The notes under the pieces: model-generated
The model's database searches: none
The model's input: the letters and a program-made list of their open reading frames with translations, nothing else
What the model was told of the DNA's origin: nothing
Shown here: positions 34,179-47,386 of the stretch, piece after piece
Layout: each line of letters opens with the position of its first letter
Position numbering within the stretch: the stretch's first letter is position 1
Assembly (NCBI RefSeq): GCF_900090045.1
Contig: NC_041778.1
Span: forward strand, 372,001 to 436,000
Source: Plasmodium malariae
Lineage: Eukaryota; Apicomplexa; Aconoidasida; Haemosporida; Plasmodiidae
Length of the DNA stretch: 64,000 nt
Reading direction: 5' to 3'
Made by a program: the position numbers and the translations under genes

Positions 34179-34671
34179 TCAAGAGTGTCCTTTTTTGGAG
34201 GGCACTGGTAAAACGTACAAAGCGCCGATAGTGTCTATACCTAAAATTTTCATATCATTTTTTTTCCTTTTTTTATTCTTGTTGGACTTGTTCTTCGATA
34301 GAAGATCCTCCTCTTCCGGTTCCTGGTAGAACTGCGCTAAGCAGATGTTGTACTCTCCTGCTTTGCTTATCTGTAGAAGGGGAAAAGTATACTGTGTGTA
34401 ATTAGCATTGCGTGCAGTGTAGTTAGTAGTTAGTAGTGTGGTGTGCGCAGTGCATAGTGTAGAATCGTTCTTTTGACTTCTCTTCCTTTTGCTTCCTCCA
34501 TTTTTATGTCCTTTTGACCTTAATATTCTCCAGCAGAATTTCATTGTGCAAAAGCTTTGTTAGAACAGGCTCCGCCAGTATTTCACTCGACTCCGTTATG
34601 TTTTTTTCAATGCTCATTGGACTATAATTAACAAAAAATAGAAAAAATTAGAAAAAAATGAAATATATGTA

Positions 34672-34723
<52 letters not shown>

Positions 34724-34944
34724 AAGATATGTTGTAATTATTTGCAAACGTGAAAAATCAACTATCGTATCAATTGGAATGAGAAACATATAAAAACTAT
34801 TTCGGTTTAATTACGAGCATGATGAGCCCTGGTTAACAACAAGCAGCTGTAGACACTCATGCAAATTGTATCCCTGAGAGAAAAAGGTGAGAACGTGTCA
34901 TATGTAAAACTGCGTACGTGCATGTACATTATTCACATGCATAT

Positions 34945-34975
<31 letters not shown>

Positions 34976-35375
34976 CACACATGTTTATATATGTATGTAT
35001 GTATGCACGTAGCTGCAATATGCCGAGAAGCTCATATGTAGTCAAAAAAAGGAAACGTTATTGCATACTCTTATTGTGATGAACTGAGGGGTTCCTTCGT
35101 GCTCATTCTACAAAAGAATTTATAATTGTCAGTCGTAAGTATATACCCACACAGAGAAGTGTACACATGTTTATATGGATGTACAAATATAAATATATAT
35201 GTATGCCATTCACTAGTGCTCATCTTAGAAGGATAATTTAAAAATTGATTTTTTTTTTTTTTTTTTTTTTTTTCATAATTGTTGGTATTCCGTAATATTA
35301 GTAAGACATACCGATACAAAGATGGAGTATTTTTTATTTCGTTCTGGTTCTGCTATAGCACAGTGATGAAAATCC

Positions 35376-35407
<32 letters not shown>

Positions 35408-36049
35408 CAGCAAATTTTAACTCATCGTTATATATTAAACATGACAACAAAAAATGATAGATACGTTGAAGCGGTCTAACCGTTCTGCATGTGGCATTGT
35501 GGACATCCACAAAAGGTTCGCACATTTTCTTAATTTCGTTTCCTCTCTGCTCTAATTTCTGTGATATTTAACAAAGAAAAGAGTGCACATATGTATATGC
35601 ATATATACATATATACCCATGCACACACTTATACATACATATATATGCACATATACCAACATACACACATACATACATATATATGCACATATACCCACAT
35701 ACACACACTCATACATACATATATACCAATACACTTATATACTTTCTTCCTTTTTGCGCCTATATATAACGCCGTTATCATTTTAATCTCTTACGTAGCA
35801 CTGAGTTGGATGAGAGGGCTTGTTATAGCACGTTTCCCTATTGCAGTCTAAAAGGAAAAATTTTCAAAAACAAAATGGCATATATCAGACTATATGAGTG
35901 CACACATACGTACTTGTACGGAAGTACGTATGTGTGCAGGTATGCGTGTACGTATGCAAAAATACATATATGTGTTTGCATGTATATATGTCTACTCACC
36001 AACAGGACAATGCAAACGACCCCCTTTTTTCCCTTCAGCTCCTAAGCGG

Positions 36050-36080
<31 letters not shown>

Positions 36081-39000
36081 TGTGCACATCGATAAATAGG
36101 AAAGGTGCATTTTTTCTTCTTCTCTTCTTTATTTTTCTTCTTCTCTTCTTTATTTTTCTTCTTCACTTCTTTATTTTTCTTCTTCTCTTCTTTATTTTTC
36201 TTCTCTTCTTTATTTCTTACTACCTGTTGCGTCTCTTTTGAGAATCTTCTCCTCTTCTGAATTCTGATAAAATTAAAATTGAAAAAGAAAAAAAGTTTAG
36301 CATTTTGTAGGTATACATTCATTCGTACGCGCAAAGGTACACACGTATACATGTATAAGTGAGCAAGGTAAGAAGGATGCACTCATAAATGTATCATTTT
36401 ATATGTGTACGTATATGCATGTATTCGTGTGTATATAAGTGCATTGCTTCTTACATCGTATTTTGTTAAATTCGAGAATTTCATCATTCCGTAACCTATA
36501 AACACAGAAAGAAGTAGATGAAATAAGGTAAATCGAAATAGAACGGAATGGAACATAATAGAACAAAGTGAAACACAATAGAACAGAGCAGAACCAAACA
36601 AACAGTAACACCCAGGTACAAAACCTCTTTTCTGCAATGCATATGCTGTGTTTCTCACCCTTTTCGTTCATGTATTTTTGAAGGGCAACATCCGAAGAAT
36701 GTTTTAGCTTTTTCAAGTCATCGTTGATCTACAAAAGGTACATTCATAAATACATACATATATACCTGAGTACAATTAATACATACATATATACATACAT
36801 GCATACTTACATATGTACGTAAATCCATACGTACACACATACGCACATAAATACACATACAAGCGTGCCACCACGCATGGCATACATAAATGTACGTTCA
36901 TATTATTTTCATTCCATCTCTGTGAAGTTAAACGTGTGTAGTTTCCCCCTTACCTTCATCAATCGGATGGTCAGAATTTCAACAGATTTTTGAATGACCT
37001 CATTGTATATTTTGTATTCATTTATTCTCCCCATAGCCTCGAATTTTAGCCTCAGTTCTTTCTGAAACGTAATGGAAAAATGTGTTTAACGGTGTATGTT
37101 CACGAGTACATAGTCAGCACGCTCATATAATATGTAGGATCATATAATACGCATTCTCTCATAGCACGCACAACCACTTAATGCACATTAGCCCATTTAT
37201 GCATATCGTTTCATATCCTTTTTTCCCTACATTTTTCAAATCTTTATGTCGATTCAATTTGTCGTTTAGACCACGGAGGATTCCGTTAATACTCGACAAA
37301 CTTTTGTGCATCTTTTTGTCTATAGTAAACATATGGGATTCATCATATGTTTTATTTTTTTCCTTTGAGGGATTCCAGACTTTCTCATTGTTCTGTTTAA
37401 GTAAAAATGAAGGAAAAGAATAAAAATGTGTGATCTCAAAAAAATATAAAAAAATAAAATAAAGTCATTTACACAATTAATATTATATATACTCATAATG
37501 TCAAAATTTGTAATGCACTTTTTATATGCACATGTTCATAATATTCCCAATTCGGTCAATGAGTATTTAATTTCTAATTATTGTATCACTATATCGTTAT
37601 ATCACTATATCGTTATATCACTATATCGTTATATCACTATATCGTTATATCACTATATCGTTATATCACTATATCGTTATATCACTATATCGTTATATCA
37701 CTATAACGTTATATCACTATATCGTTATATCACTATAACGTTATATCATTATATCGCTATATCACTATATCGTTATATCACTATATCGTTATATCACTAT
37801 ATCATTATATAGCTATATCATTATGATATAATTTAAAAAAAAAAAAAAAAAAAAACTTGCCTGATAATTCGCAGGTACAAGTGGGTGCAGTGTTTCCTCC
37901 TGAAGCTTTCCTTTCTTCTTATAAGCTATATTCATTTGACTGTACTTTTGTGCATCTTCCTCCTTTTCTCTTTCACCATTTATATATACATTGGTACCTT
38001 TTCCGTCTACCTTTTCATCATTTTGCTTCTTATCTTTGCTCATTTCTTCAGTACTTTCGTTTTGTTCACCTTCTTCCTTTTCCTCCATTTCTTCCATTTC
38101 CTTTTCTTCTTCAATATCGTTCATTCTTTCATTAACATCGTTGTTATCTTTTTTTTTTTCCTTTTTTTTTAATTTTCCTTCCTCCTCTTTTTCTTCGTCC
38201 TCCTTTTCTTCGTTCCCCTCCTTCTCTTCGTCCTCCTCCTTCTCTTCGTCCTCCTCCTTCTCTTCATCCTCTTCCATCTCTTTATCGACACCGTTTGCTT
38301 TATCGACACCGTTTGCTTTATCGACATCGTTTGCTTTATCTTTCTTTTGTACCTGCCCTTCATTCAATTTCTCTTCTTCATCTTTATTATTATTAACTTG
38401 CTCTACATCCTTCTTGTTTCCATCCTCTTTATTCTTCCCCTGGTCTTTTTCGTTGTTCTTCTTCCCCTCACCCTTATTATTACTACTCCCCTTATTTACC
38501 TCCTCTACCTTTTCTCTATTTTGTTCTTTACCTTTATCGTTGCTTTGCTCTTTACCCTTATCGTTGCTTTGCTCTTTACCCTTATCGTTGCTTTGCTCTT
38601 TACCCTTATCGTTGCTTTGCTCTTTACCCTTATCGTTGCTTTGCTCTTTACCCTTATCGTTGCTTTGCTCTTTACCCTTATCGTTGCTTTGCTCTTTACC
38701 CTTATCGTTGCTTTGCTCTTTACCCTTATCGTTGCTTTGCTCTTTACCCTTATCGTTGCTTTGCTCTTTATCCTCATCGCTGCTTTTATTTTTGACCTTT
38801 CCCTTCTGCTCTTCATCATCTTCATCGTATTCATCCTCAATCTCTCCGTCTAAATTTTCCTCTACATCATCTTTTTCATCATCCGAGTCTTTCTCCTCTT
38901 CCTCTATGTCTACGTTATCCTCATCGTTGTTTTCATATTCCTCTTTTTGTTCACCCTTGTTTGCTTCGTTTGTTTTTTCGGTGCCACTTCCGCCGCCGCT

Positions 39001-40061
39001 TCCTCCATTTTTTTCTTCCTTTATCTTTTCCTTTTTCTTTGATTTCTCTTTCTCTTTATTATCTTCTCTTTTTTCTTTTTCGTTTCCTTGGAGTACATTT
39101 GCTTTTAATTCTTTCAACATCTGGGCAGAGGCCTTACTACTACTTTCGACATGACCGGGGTCAGCTTTTCCCTCTTCATTTTTCCCGCCATTACTACTGT
39201 TACTGTTACTACTACTGTTACTGTTACTACTACTGCTATTGTTACTACTACTGCTATTGTTACTACTACTGTTATTGTTACTACTACTGCTATTGTTACT
39301 ACTACTGCTATTGTTACTACTACTGCTACTGTTGTTAATATTACTGCTCCCCTTTTCGTCTTTTCCTTTTTCACTGTTATCTTTTCCCTGCACCAGATTC
39401 TGAACAATCCCCCCTTCCGATGAGGTATCCAGGTCTTTGTTCTCTACCCTTATACAACTATTGATTGTACAATTTTCAAGGAAGCTAACATTCTCCTTTA
39501 TATCGGATGGTACATCTTTGATTGTATTATGATTTTTTATATTCCTCTTTTTATTGTTATCATTATTATTAACAAAATAATGACCATCCCTTGCTGCATG
39601 TACGAAAGTCAAGTTTTGTAAATTTTCATCTCCTTTTCCCTTACCTATCTGAGAATAGTGGGAAGTATAAATACTTGTTGAATCTGTGTATTCTTTAACA
39701 AAAAAAAAAAAAAAAAAAAAAGTGTATGGGTATGCGTATATGTGTGTGTGTAAATACTGCTACTGAAGGAGGGGTATATTAAATATTTCTGATAAGGTTA
39801 GAGTGATGACAAACTAGTAGCTACATAGCCAGAAAGGAAATCATTGATAGATTTAAGAATATAATTACAATGTCGTTATTTCGTTTGAAAGAAGAGTACA
39901 ACAATAGTTTTACAACTTCAAACATTAACACACATCAACAAATAATGTAATAACCCTTTTTACCATTTTCTTCCATTTCATCTTTTTTAAGTCATACCTT
40001 TGTTTCTTAAAAGTCCTTTTGTACTTATCACCAAAAATAATAAGAAAAAAAAAGAATGCAT
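34179..40061 (-). CDS. RON6: Rhoptry neck protein 6 (15 exons)
   Basis: Exons, 5' to 3': 40061-39998, 39692-37861, 37392-37231, 37061-36954, 36728-36659, 36495-36455, 36263-36224, 36041-36000, 35847-35795, 35558-35481, 35374-35312, 35107-35069, 34873-34815, 34621-34519, 34370-34179. All phases agree, giving 981 residues. Exon 1 is a signal peptide (MHSFFFLLFLVISTKG). Exon 2 is low complexity: a Ser/Asn tract, about ten QSNDKGKE repeats and Glu/Lys-rich blocks. Exons 3-7 encode helical sequence. Exons 8-15 hold ten cysteines over about 150 residues (HCPVDC, ETCY, QCY, MCEP, TCRT, HHC, HEC, SSC, NIC). Signal peptide, repeats and C-terminal Cys-rich domain match PfRON6, a rhoptry neck protein secreted at merozoite invasion. 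Position next to ACS supports this. Exon 2 ends at a GC donor (CAG|GCAAGT) or at GTACCT 18 bases earlier. Confidence 0.82.
36090..36210 (-). repeat. 21-base array in RON6 intron 7
   Basis: About five units of gaagaagaaaaataaagaaga (minus strand) lie between exons 7 and 8, next to a 24-base T run (36053-36080 region, read on minus). The minus strand is open, giving a Lys/Glu ORF that is intronic. Confidence 0.85.
37575..37820 (+). repeat. 16-base array (atatcgttatatcact) in RON6 intron 2
   Basis: About fifteen units lie in the intron after the long second exon, followed by a 22-base run (A on plus, T on minus). On the minus strand the T run directly follows the donor site. Confidence 0.93.
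38528..38772 (-). repeat. 24-base coding tandem repeat in RON6 (QSNDKGKE)
   Basis: About ten almost identical 24-base units encode QSNDKGKE in exon 2 of RON6. Homogeneity suggests recent expansion or gene conversion. Opposite-strand frames are open throughout and explain large shadow ORFs from about 37990 to 39150. Confidence 0.96.
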
Positions 40062-40148
40062 TTTTTTTAAAACTCAACAAATATACACATTTAGAGAATC
40101 ATCCCCTCGAAAAAAATATATATATATATATACATGCACACACACACC

Positions 40149-40194
<46 letters not shown>

Positions 40195-40504
40195 TATGTG
40201 TTAAAAATAAACACTCAAAACAAATGCCACGTTTCACAAGTTTGCACTAATAACTACACTTCGTATATACATGGTCAATTTTTTATTTTTTTTTATTTTT
40301 TATAAAAAGAGTCATATTTATTTCATCAACAGCAAATATGTGCATTTTATTATATCAGAACAAATAAGAACAAAACTGAACAAAACAGAACAAATTGGAT
40401 AATGTAGGAAAAAATTTGGTTATATCGATAAAATTGGATCATATCAAATCTTCATTTTAAAATTTTTATAACGTAACTCAAATCTATCAACTGGGAAAAA
40501 CATT

Positions 40505-40613
40505 AAAAAAAAAAAAAAAAAAATAGCACACTTGTCAAAAAGGAAAACTCTGAGGGGAGGGGGGAAAGGAGCACGTTCACCTCTTCCGTTGGCGAGTGAG
40601 AACGGACAAGTGT
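40505..40613 (-). ncRNA. Candidate structured RNA upstream of RON6
   Basis: ACACTTGTC (40528-40536) is the exact complement of GACAAGTGT (40605-40613), and CGTTC (40574-40578) pairs with GAACG (40600-40604) immediately inside. Together they enclose an unusually GC-rich 85-base segment. Read on the minus strand, the closing stem is followed by a 19-base T run, which would serve as an RNA polymerase III terminator. I could not match a known RNA family, and no clear A/B box is visible. It could instead be part of the RON6 promoter or 5' UTR. Confidence 0.22.
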
Positions 40614-41148
40614 ACGTTTAAGTATATATATACATATGTGTTATTGCATATCCATAGTTACATATGTATACTTATACATTTTTACAGATGTATGCGTACT
40701 GTACTTATGTTCCTACTTGTTTAAGTAAATGTGTACCTATTTATATGCCCATTTATACATCTATTCGTAAACTCTTTTGTATGTTTGTATACATTCAAAA
40801 TAAAATTAAATCTAACAATTAACAGAACAAAGATCTTAATTTTTAATTTTTGGGGTGCAAGGTATACATGGATATAAAAAAAATAATAAAAAGAAAATTA
40901 AAAATTAAAAGAAAAAAAAAAAAAAAATTGTTACTACAAATTTCAGTAAACCTGGGAAAAAACATCACACATGCAACGAATATAAAAAAAAAAGGTGCAC
41001 TCCATATGTATATGCATATACATACATGCAACATGCATAACATATATGTATATATATACATATATATATATACAACACACGTAAGTGCATTTACGCAAAA
41101 AAGTTCAGTAAAACAGAGTTATAATGGTTAAAGCTAAGAGCGAGGTAA

Positions 41149-41180
<32 letters not shown>

Positions 41181-41699
41181 AAAAAAAAAAAAAGGTGGTA
41201 AGGAGGTGTTAATTCAAAAGGCAAATAAAAGGAATAAAAAAATTCTATGCATTTATAGTGCATAATGTATTTACTACTCATACATGTATATATATGGGTA
41301 TACATACATGTCCTATTATTCATATGTTTATATGAGTATATTACACATACACGATACACATACTTTTATGTATGCATTTACTCGTGTGTACACTGGTTTT
41401 CATGCAAAAATACCAGATGAAACTGGATCAAAAATGGAAATATTTTAAATAAACAGCCAACAGTTGTATTCATGTAGGGATATAAAAAATTAGGCATAAA
41501 GAAATTAAAGGGGTAAAGGCCTATATGGGGAGGAAGTGGAAAAATGACGAATTGCAAAAAAGGGACGAAATGGATTATCAGCGAAATAATGAAAAGTATA
41601 ATGAGAAAAAAAAAAAAAAAAAAAAAAAGTAAACAAACAAACAAACATATTAATCATTAAATAATAACATTGAAAAAAACAGGAAGGTATTAAAAAAAA

Positions 41700-41975
41700 A
41701 AATTAGCATATTATTATATTAGCATATTATTATATTAGCATATTATCATATTAGCATATTATCATATTAGCATAATATCATATTAGCATATTATCATATT
41801 AGCACATTTTTATATTAACATATGAACATAATATCACATGAACATAATATCACATGAACATATTATCACATGAACATAATAGCACATGAACATATGATCA
41901 CATGAACATATGATCACATGAACATATGATCACATGAGCATATGATCACATGAGCATATGATCACATTAGCATAT
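41700..41975. repeat. 15-16-base satellite array (two related families)
   Basis: The first half is attagcatattatcat units. The second half is acatgaacatatgatc units with a GATC and a CATATG in each. The two families grade into each other, suggesting one evolved from the other in place. It is in the intergenic region 3' of the PqiA-like gene. Confidence 0.9.
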
Positions 41976-42457
41976 TAACAAACTAATAAATTAAACAAAT
42001 TAACAAAATAACAAATTAAAAAAATTAAACATATGAATAAAAAATTTTATAAAGAATTGAAGATTTATAAAGCAATGAAGGCGGATCGAAACAATTAGCA
42101 ATGGGAAGGCCTAAATTGGAACCATACAACATGAGTGGACAGATATTCACGTGCACACAAATACATGCACATATGTAGATACGCCCATATGTAGATACGC
42201 ACATATGTAGATACGCACATACATGTATACCCCCACACACAAACACACACACACGTGGAATCACAAATTGCCCCCACAGGAATACCGAAACACCAAGTAA
42301 CCGACCATCTGCCATTTCCACCAACTTATTTGTTTGGAACACACCACTAGAAATGTAAATAACGCATGTACATTTTTGTAAATGTATGTATATATATATT
42401 ATATATGTACATGCGCACGCATGTTCGTCCCCACTATCAACAGCCCAGTGTTCCACC

Positions 42458-45400
42458 CTAATTGTTCAAAGGTACACACGAAAAACCAGACAAGGCATTC
42501 TTTGATATCAGATAATTAATAAAGCCTTCCAAATTATACTTATGACTTTTCCACACAATAAATCTCTTCCTTTCTGAAAGCATAGAATTTACTTTTTCCT
42601 GTACACGTTCTTGTACATCGTCTAAAGGTATATCTACATTTTCAATTATATCAGAATGTTTGATTACTTCGATTTTTGTAATTTTCAAATCCTTCACAAA
42701 TATATCACTTATATAATTAGGTATCTTGTTGTGATTACATGTAGCACCAATGGTTATGGAAAAGGTTGGGGTACTTCCTATTAAAAATGCATAAGTACTG
42801 ATAGGGCAGAAATTTGTTCCAATACATAATTTTAAAAATAATGGACCAATTATATGCTTAAAATGACCTTCTAAATTTAAATAATATTTCCCCTTATCAT
42901 AAAAAAAATTTAAATTTTCGACATTTATTGAACTTATTCCTTGTAAAAATAAGAGAGTTGCATGATAGAATGTTTTCTCTTCATGATATATACGTCCTAC
43001 ATTATAACATGGTTCTTTAGCAAGATATTTCTTCGTTCTACACTTACCTATGCTGTTTGGTATTAACGCATAAAAATTCGATGATTTGAAAAATGTATTC
43101 AATGTTTTATTCACTGACTGCATATCGAATCTAAGTACCTTTTCTTTTTCGAAAAAGGTCATTATAGATATTATAAATATACAAATAAACAAAATGGTGT
43201 GAATGAATATGAACAATTTTGTCATTACATCTCCTCCTCCTGCTCCTCCACTTCCTTTCTTTTTCCTTTTCCTCTTTTCCAATTGGAATAACAGAATTGA
43301 TTTAATCGGTATGATGTTCTTTAAACAACTCCTTTGCTCGTTTTTTGTTGTCGACATTCCGTCCTCTGTCCGTAGCTGTTGCTTCTGCTCCTTCTCGGGG
43401 GGTATTGACTGGGATTGCAATTTAGCTTCATCATCACGATCGCGGTTCCGCTTAGAATGCGTGCGGCTCGAATCCCGTGGGGGGCCAGCACCGCTTTCCA
43501 CCTTTTGATCTCTTTCCACATAGGACAAAGCATCCCCTTCCCTTCCCTCGTTCTGACTGCACAACAAAGCACTATTATTAACGAAACACTCATTAGCCTC
43601 GTTGTTCCTACTTGTATTATGTGTCAAATGCCGCTTGGAATTATTAGTTTCCATAAAGTTTAACTCATTCATTTCTTCATTGTCTATTCGAGTGTTTTGA
43701 TAACCTATAAAGTATAAATCGTTATCATCCATTTGGTGTACTGTTTGAACAGTATCTGTATGTTCCTTTCTGGATGAATTCCTTTCACTACCACTGTTAC
43801 TATTATTGTTATTGTTACTGTTATTATTATTATTATTATTACAATTACTGCTACTATTGTAGTAGTAATTCTTCACTTTAAATATGAAACCAAAAAAGTA
43901 GGAATATATTGGGACTTGCCAATTCTCCTGTTTCTGAATATTCAAATCTACTATTTCACTATGTCTGTTTTTTTCAAATAACAAAATTCTTTTCTTGGTT
44001 TTATCCAATTTGTTTATATACAATTTCCACTGCCTTACATAAATATTTATAGAAAAGCAAATCAAACCATATATAACAAATAATAAAAATTTACAAAATT
44101 TTACCTTATTACTACTATATAATATTTGTATATTCAAATTATGAGTATGCTTCACTATTTGATAAAATGTTAATAATGCGATAGAAATAATTTCCCCTAA
44201 AGAGAGATGAAGAACTAATGAACATATATAGGAAAAAAAAACAGATAAACAAAAATAAAGGTTCAAAATTTTACAATATATAAAACTAGTATTTATATCT
44301 TCACTTTTACTACTTGATATGGTACTATTATTTGGAGAAGATAAATCATCTGATGTATTGGATAGTTTATCATTCTTTTCTATTTCTTTTTTTATATATA
44401 AATAATTATATCTTTCTGATACAGTCATTTTTTGATTATCTCCAATTTCCGGATCAAATACTAACTCATCATTTAAAGCACATACTTTTTTATACCATAG
44501 TGAAAAATTAACATAATATAAATTCATAAACAAAACACTTAAAAAAAAGGAAATGGCAATAATTAATGGAAATATAAATGGAAACATAATAAAAAATGGA
44601 TATATATACTGCCTATTTATTTTTAATTTTAATATATTTAACATATCTATAAAATCTATTAATATTCCTTCTATGTTAAAATTAAAGTAGCTTAGATATA
44701 TGTATATTCCTACCATACTACATTCGACAACTGTTATCAAATATATACATAAACATAAATATAAAAATAAAAATAATCCATAACTTAATTTTATTATATT
44801 TAATGGACTTTTTTGACAATTCGTTTTCAATAAAGAATTAAATTTTTTTTTTTTTAAATAAATATACGCATCATTATTTTTCATTATTTTATAAAAATGA
44901 CTTATATTACTTAATGTTTGTAATTTGTTATAACATAATAACTGCTTCTCATACTTTTCGTGCTCTAGATTATTCTTATCGTTAATGTGTGTAAATATGT
45001 TTGTCTTTCCCTTTCTGCCATCTGCGCCTCCTCCCTCCTCCTCACTTCTCTTCCTCCTTCCACTGCCTGAGTTTCCTTTATATGAAGCTTCCTTATCGTT
45101 CCTCTTTTGTCCACTACTACCTGAAATTCCCTTTCTCGCTTCTTCCTTATCGTTGCTCCCTTTACCATTACCCATGCTACTCTTCCCTATGGTCTCCGCA
45201 TCTTTACTTACCCTCTTTCCCTTCCCTTTGCTTCTTCCTCTACTTCCATCCTCACTAGGGGAAGTTCCCTCTTCCTTCTTCCTTTGGACTTGGTTTTCCT
45301 CTTCCCCTGCACCGTTGTAGCTACACAACATATCATCGATCCCACTTTGCATCCTATTTCTAGCCAGCTTATTACTGTCATTCTCTGTATTACATATGGT

Positions 45401-46428
45401 CGAATTGGGGCTATTATCATCGCCCATTTTTTCCGACGGACGAGAATAAATTTTTATATTTCCTTTTTTAAAAATTCTAATTTTAACAGATGTCAATGTT
45501 AATAAAAAAAAAGATGATATTGTTGACAAAACACAATAATTTAAAAAATGATAAGCTCCAATTAATATTCTTGCTTCTAACAAATATAAATTTAATGAAG
45601 AAACAATAAATAATGATATTAAAACATCTACAAATTGAAACCTTGAAATTGAACTTAAAATACTAAATTTTTTTAAAATATATTGTTCATTCTCATTTAT
45701 TGTATTAATAAAAAATATATCCTCTTCATCTTCTTCCTTTTCTTCTTCTTCATGTTTTAAACTTAAATTATATAATTTAAAAAAACTATAAAAATTATCA
45801 CTAACCATAATAAACTTTAGTATTGGTATTATTATTGAAAAAAATAGCAGTAATGCCATATTGAAATAACTCCCATTCGTAAACAGTAGCCATATGGATT
45901 CCAGAATTGAATTTTCGTACACCATTGTGTTGTCACTTATTATACCTTCAAAAAGGAAACAAAGCATTTTTTAAAATAATATTAGCAGGAGTAATTCACA
46001 ACATGATGCAAGGGGGGCGTGCATGTTTACACACGCACGCATGTACATACGTGTACGGATGTAATATGCGATATGCACGTATACATGTATGTATGTGTAT
46101 ATATTTGTGCAACTTCAACGCTTTTTCTGCACTCTGTCCACTCAACACACTCTGCGCATATTTCTATGTAAATATGGACTATTTGGTAATGTGCAGGGAA
46201 TGTTTTTTCCCCTATTTCTTTCCTTTTTTGCCTACTTCCATGGAAAACGATTTTCACTGCCGGATTGATGATCCCATTGATGAAAAAATAATACGAAATA
46301 TAAAATAAAATAAACGATAAAAACAAAAAGTTGTTAATTATAAAAATTTTCGTCTTTCTTGAAATGCTCAATTTACGCACAATGAAATCTTTACACATAC
46401 TATACGTACTGTTTAAAAACACCATCAT
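42458..46428 (-). CDS. PqiA-like multi-pass membrane protein (two exons)
   Basis: The exons are 46428-46236 and 45945-42458, in phase (donor GTAGGC, acceptor after CTTTTTGAAG), giving 1226 residues. The N-terminal part resembles the bacterial PqiA family. It has a first membrane helix (about 29-50), a NPAVKIV / GSII segment, a LESIWLLFTNGSYFNMALLLFF helix, IIPILKFIM, and SRFQFVDVLISLFIVSSL followed by an ARILIGAYHFLNYCV segment, equivalent to the (S/W)-x-x-DVF and PG-(x)-ALYFA blocks. A second set of helices (about 410-520 and 600-700) may be the second PqiA half. Ser/Gly- and Asn-rich inserts separate them. After one more helix (about 970) comes a conserved-looking Cys-containing domain to the C-terminus, without low complexity. 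Bacterial PqiA works in lipid transport with MCE proteins; a lipid role here is inferred. The homology is by pattern only. Confidence 0.6.
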
Positions 46429-46648
46429 TCTGAATTGTTCATAATAAAAGGTTCAATGATATTTATAACTATTTCAAAATAAAATAATATAACATTATTT
46501 CTTTCTATACAATTTATTTTATATTTCATTTTAATCATAAGAAATTTCATTTAATTTTATAATATCACTGCTTTGTATGTTTAATAAAACAAAAAAGCAG
46601 AACTACATCATTTCAATCTATATATGAATATATATAAAATAAAGCAGT

Positions 46649-46679
<31 letters not shown>

Positions 46680-47349
46680 TTTTTTTTTTTGTACGCTTAA
46701 TTTGATGGAAAATATAATTCACAACTTGTTAATTACATAATTAAAAAAATAGGTTAATAAGAAAAAAAAAAAAAGAGTGATGAGGAAAAAGGGCAAAAAG
46801 AATCAATGAACATGGGGATTAACAGATCAACTAATAAACGGATGAACTAACGAACATTTTATGGATTAATGAGATATATATATTCTAAAAGTAAAAAAAA
46901 ATTAACACAAACGTCAAAATTAATTTGTACAATGTACAAGCATAAATATAAACATATATAAAAAATATATATATATTTGTATATATATGTATATTTGTAT
47001 ATATATATATATATATATATATTTGTATATATATGTATATTTGTATATATATGTATATTTGTATATATGTTTATATGAATATTTGTATATATGAATATTT
47101 GTAAATTTGTAAATTTATGTAGGTATAAATGAACGTATATATTTATGAACGTACGGAAAGCAAACGAAGTTCAAAAAAAAAAAATCCCAAATCAAAAAAC
47201 AGCATCGGAACAAAATTAATTTGAATTGGGTAAAACTATACTTAATTTAAAAATGTTAAATATGTACATAAATTTGATAGTACGGAAAAATTAAAAATAA
47301 AAATGAAAAGTAGAAAACAAAAAAAAAGAGATAAAAATGGATAAAAAGC

Positions 47350-47386
<37 letters not shown>

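Larger units (their letters stand above)
40062..42457. other. Intergenic region between PqiA-like gene and RON6
   Basis: This holds the RON6 5' flank and the 3' flank of the PqiA-like gene. It includes TA microsatellites (40116-40190), a GC-richer foldable segment (40528-40613), A-run/T-run DNA (41145-41192), a 15-16-base satellite (41700-41975) and a GTAGATACGC(A/C)CATAT array (42175-42225). No coding exon is apparent. Confidence 0.75.

Noticed and set aside
37991..39154. 387-residue Ser/Leu-rich plus-strand ORF
   Set aside because: It lies opposite RON6 exon 2 and is produced by its 24-base repeat and Glu/Lys codons.
41700..41975. CRISPR-like array of short repeats
   Set aside because: Units are contiguous without unique spacers. 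It is an ordinary satellite in a eukaryotic genome.
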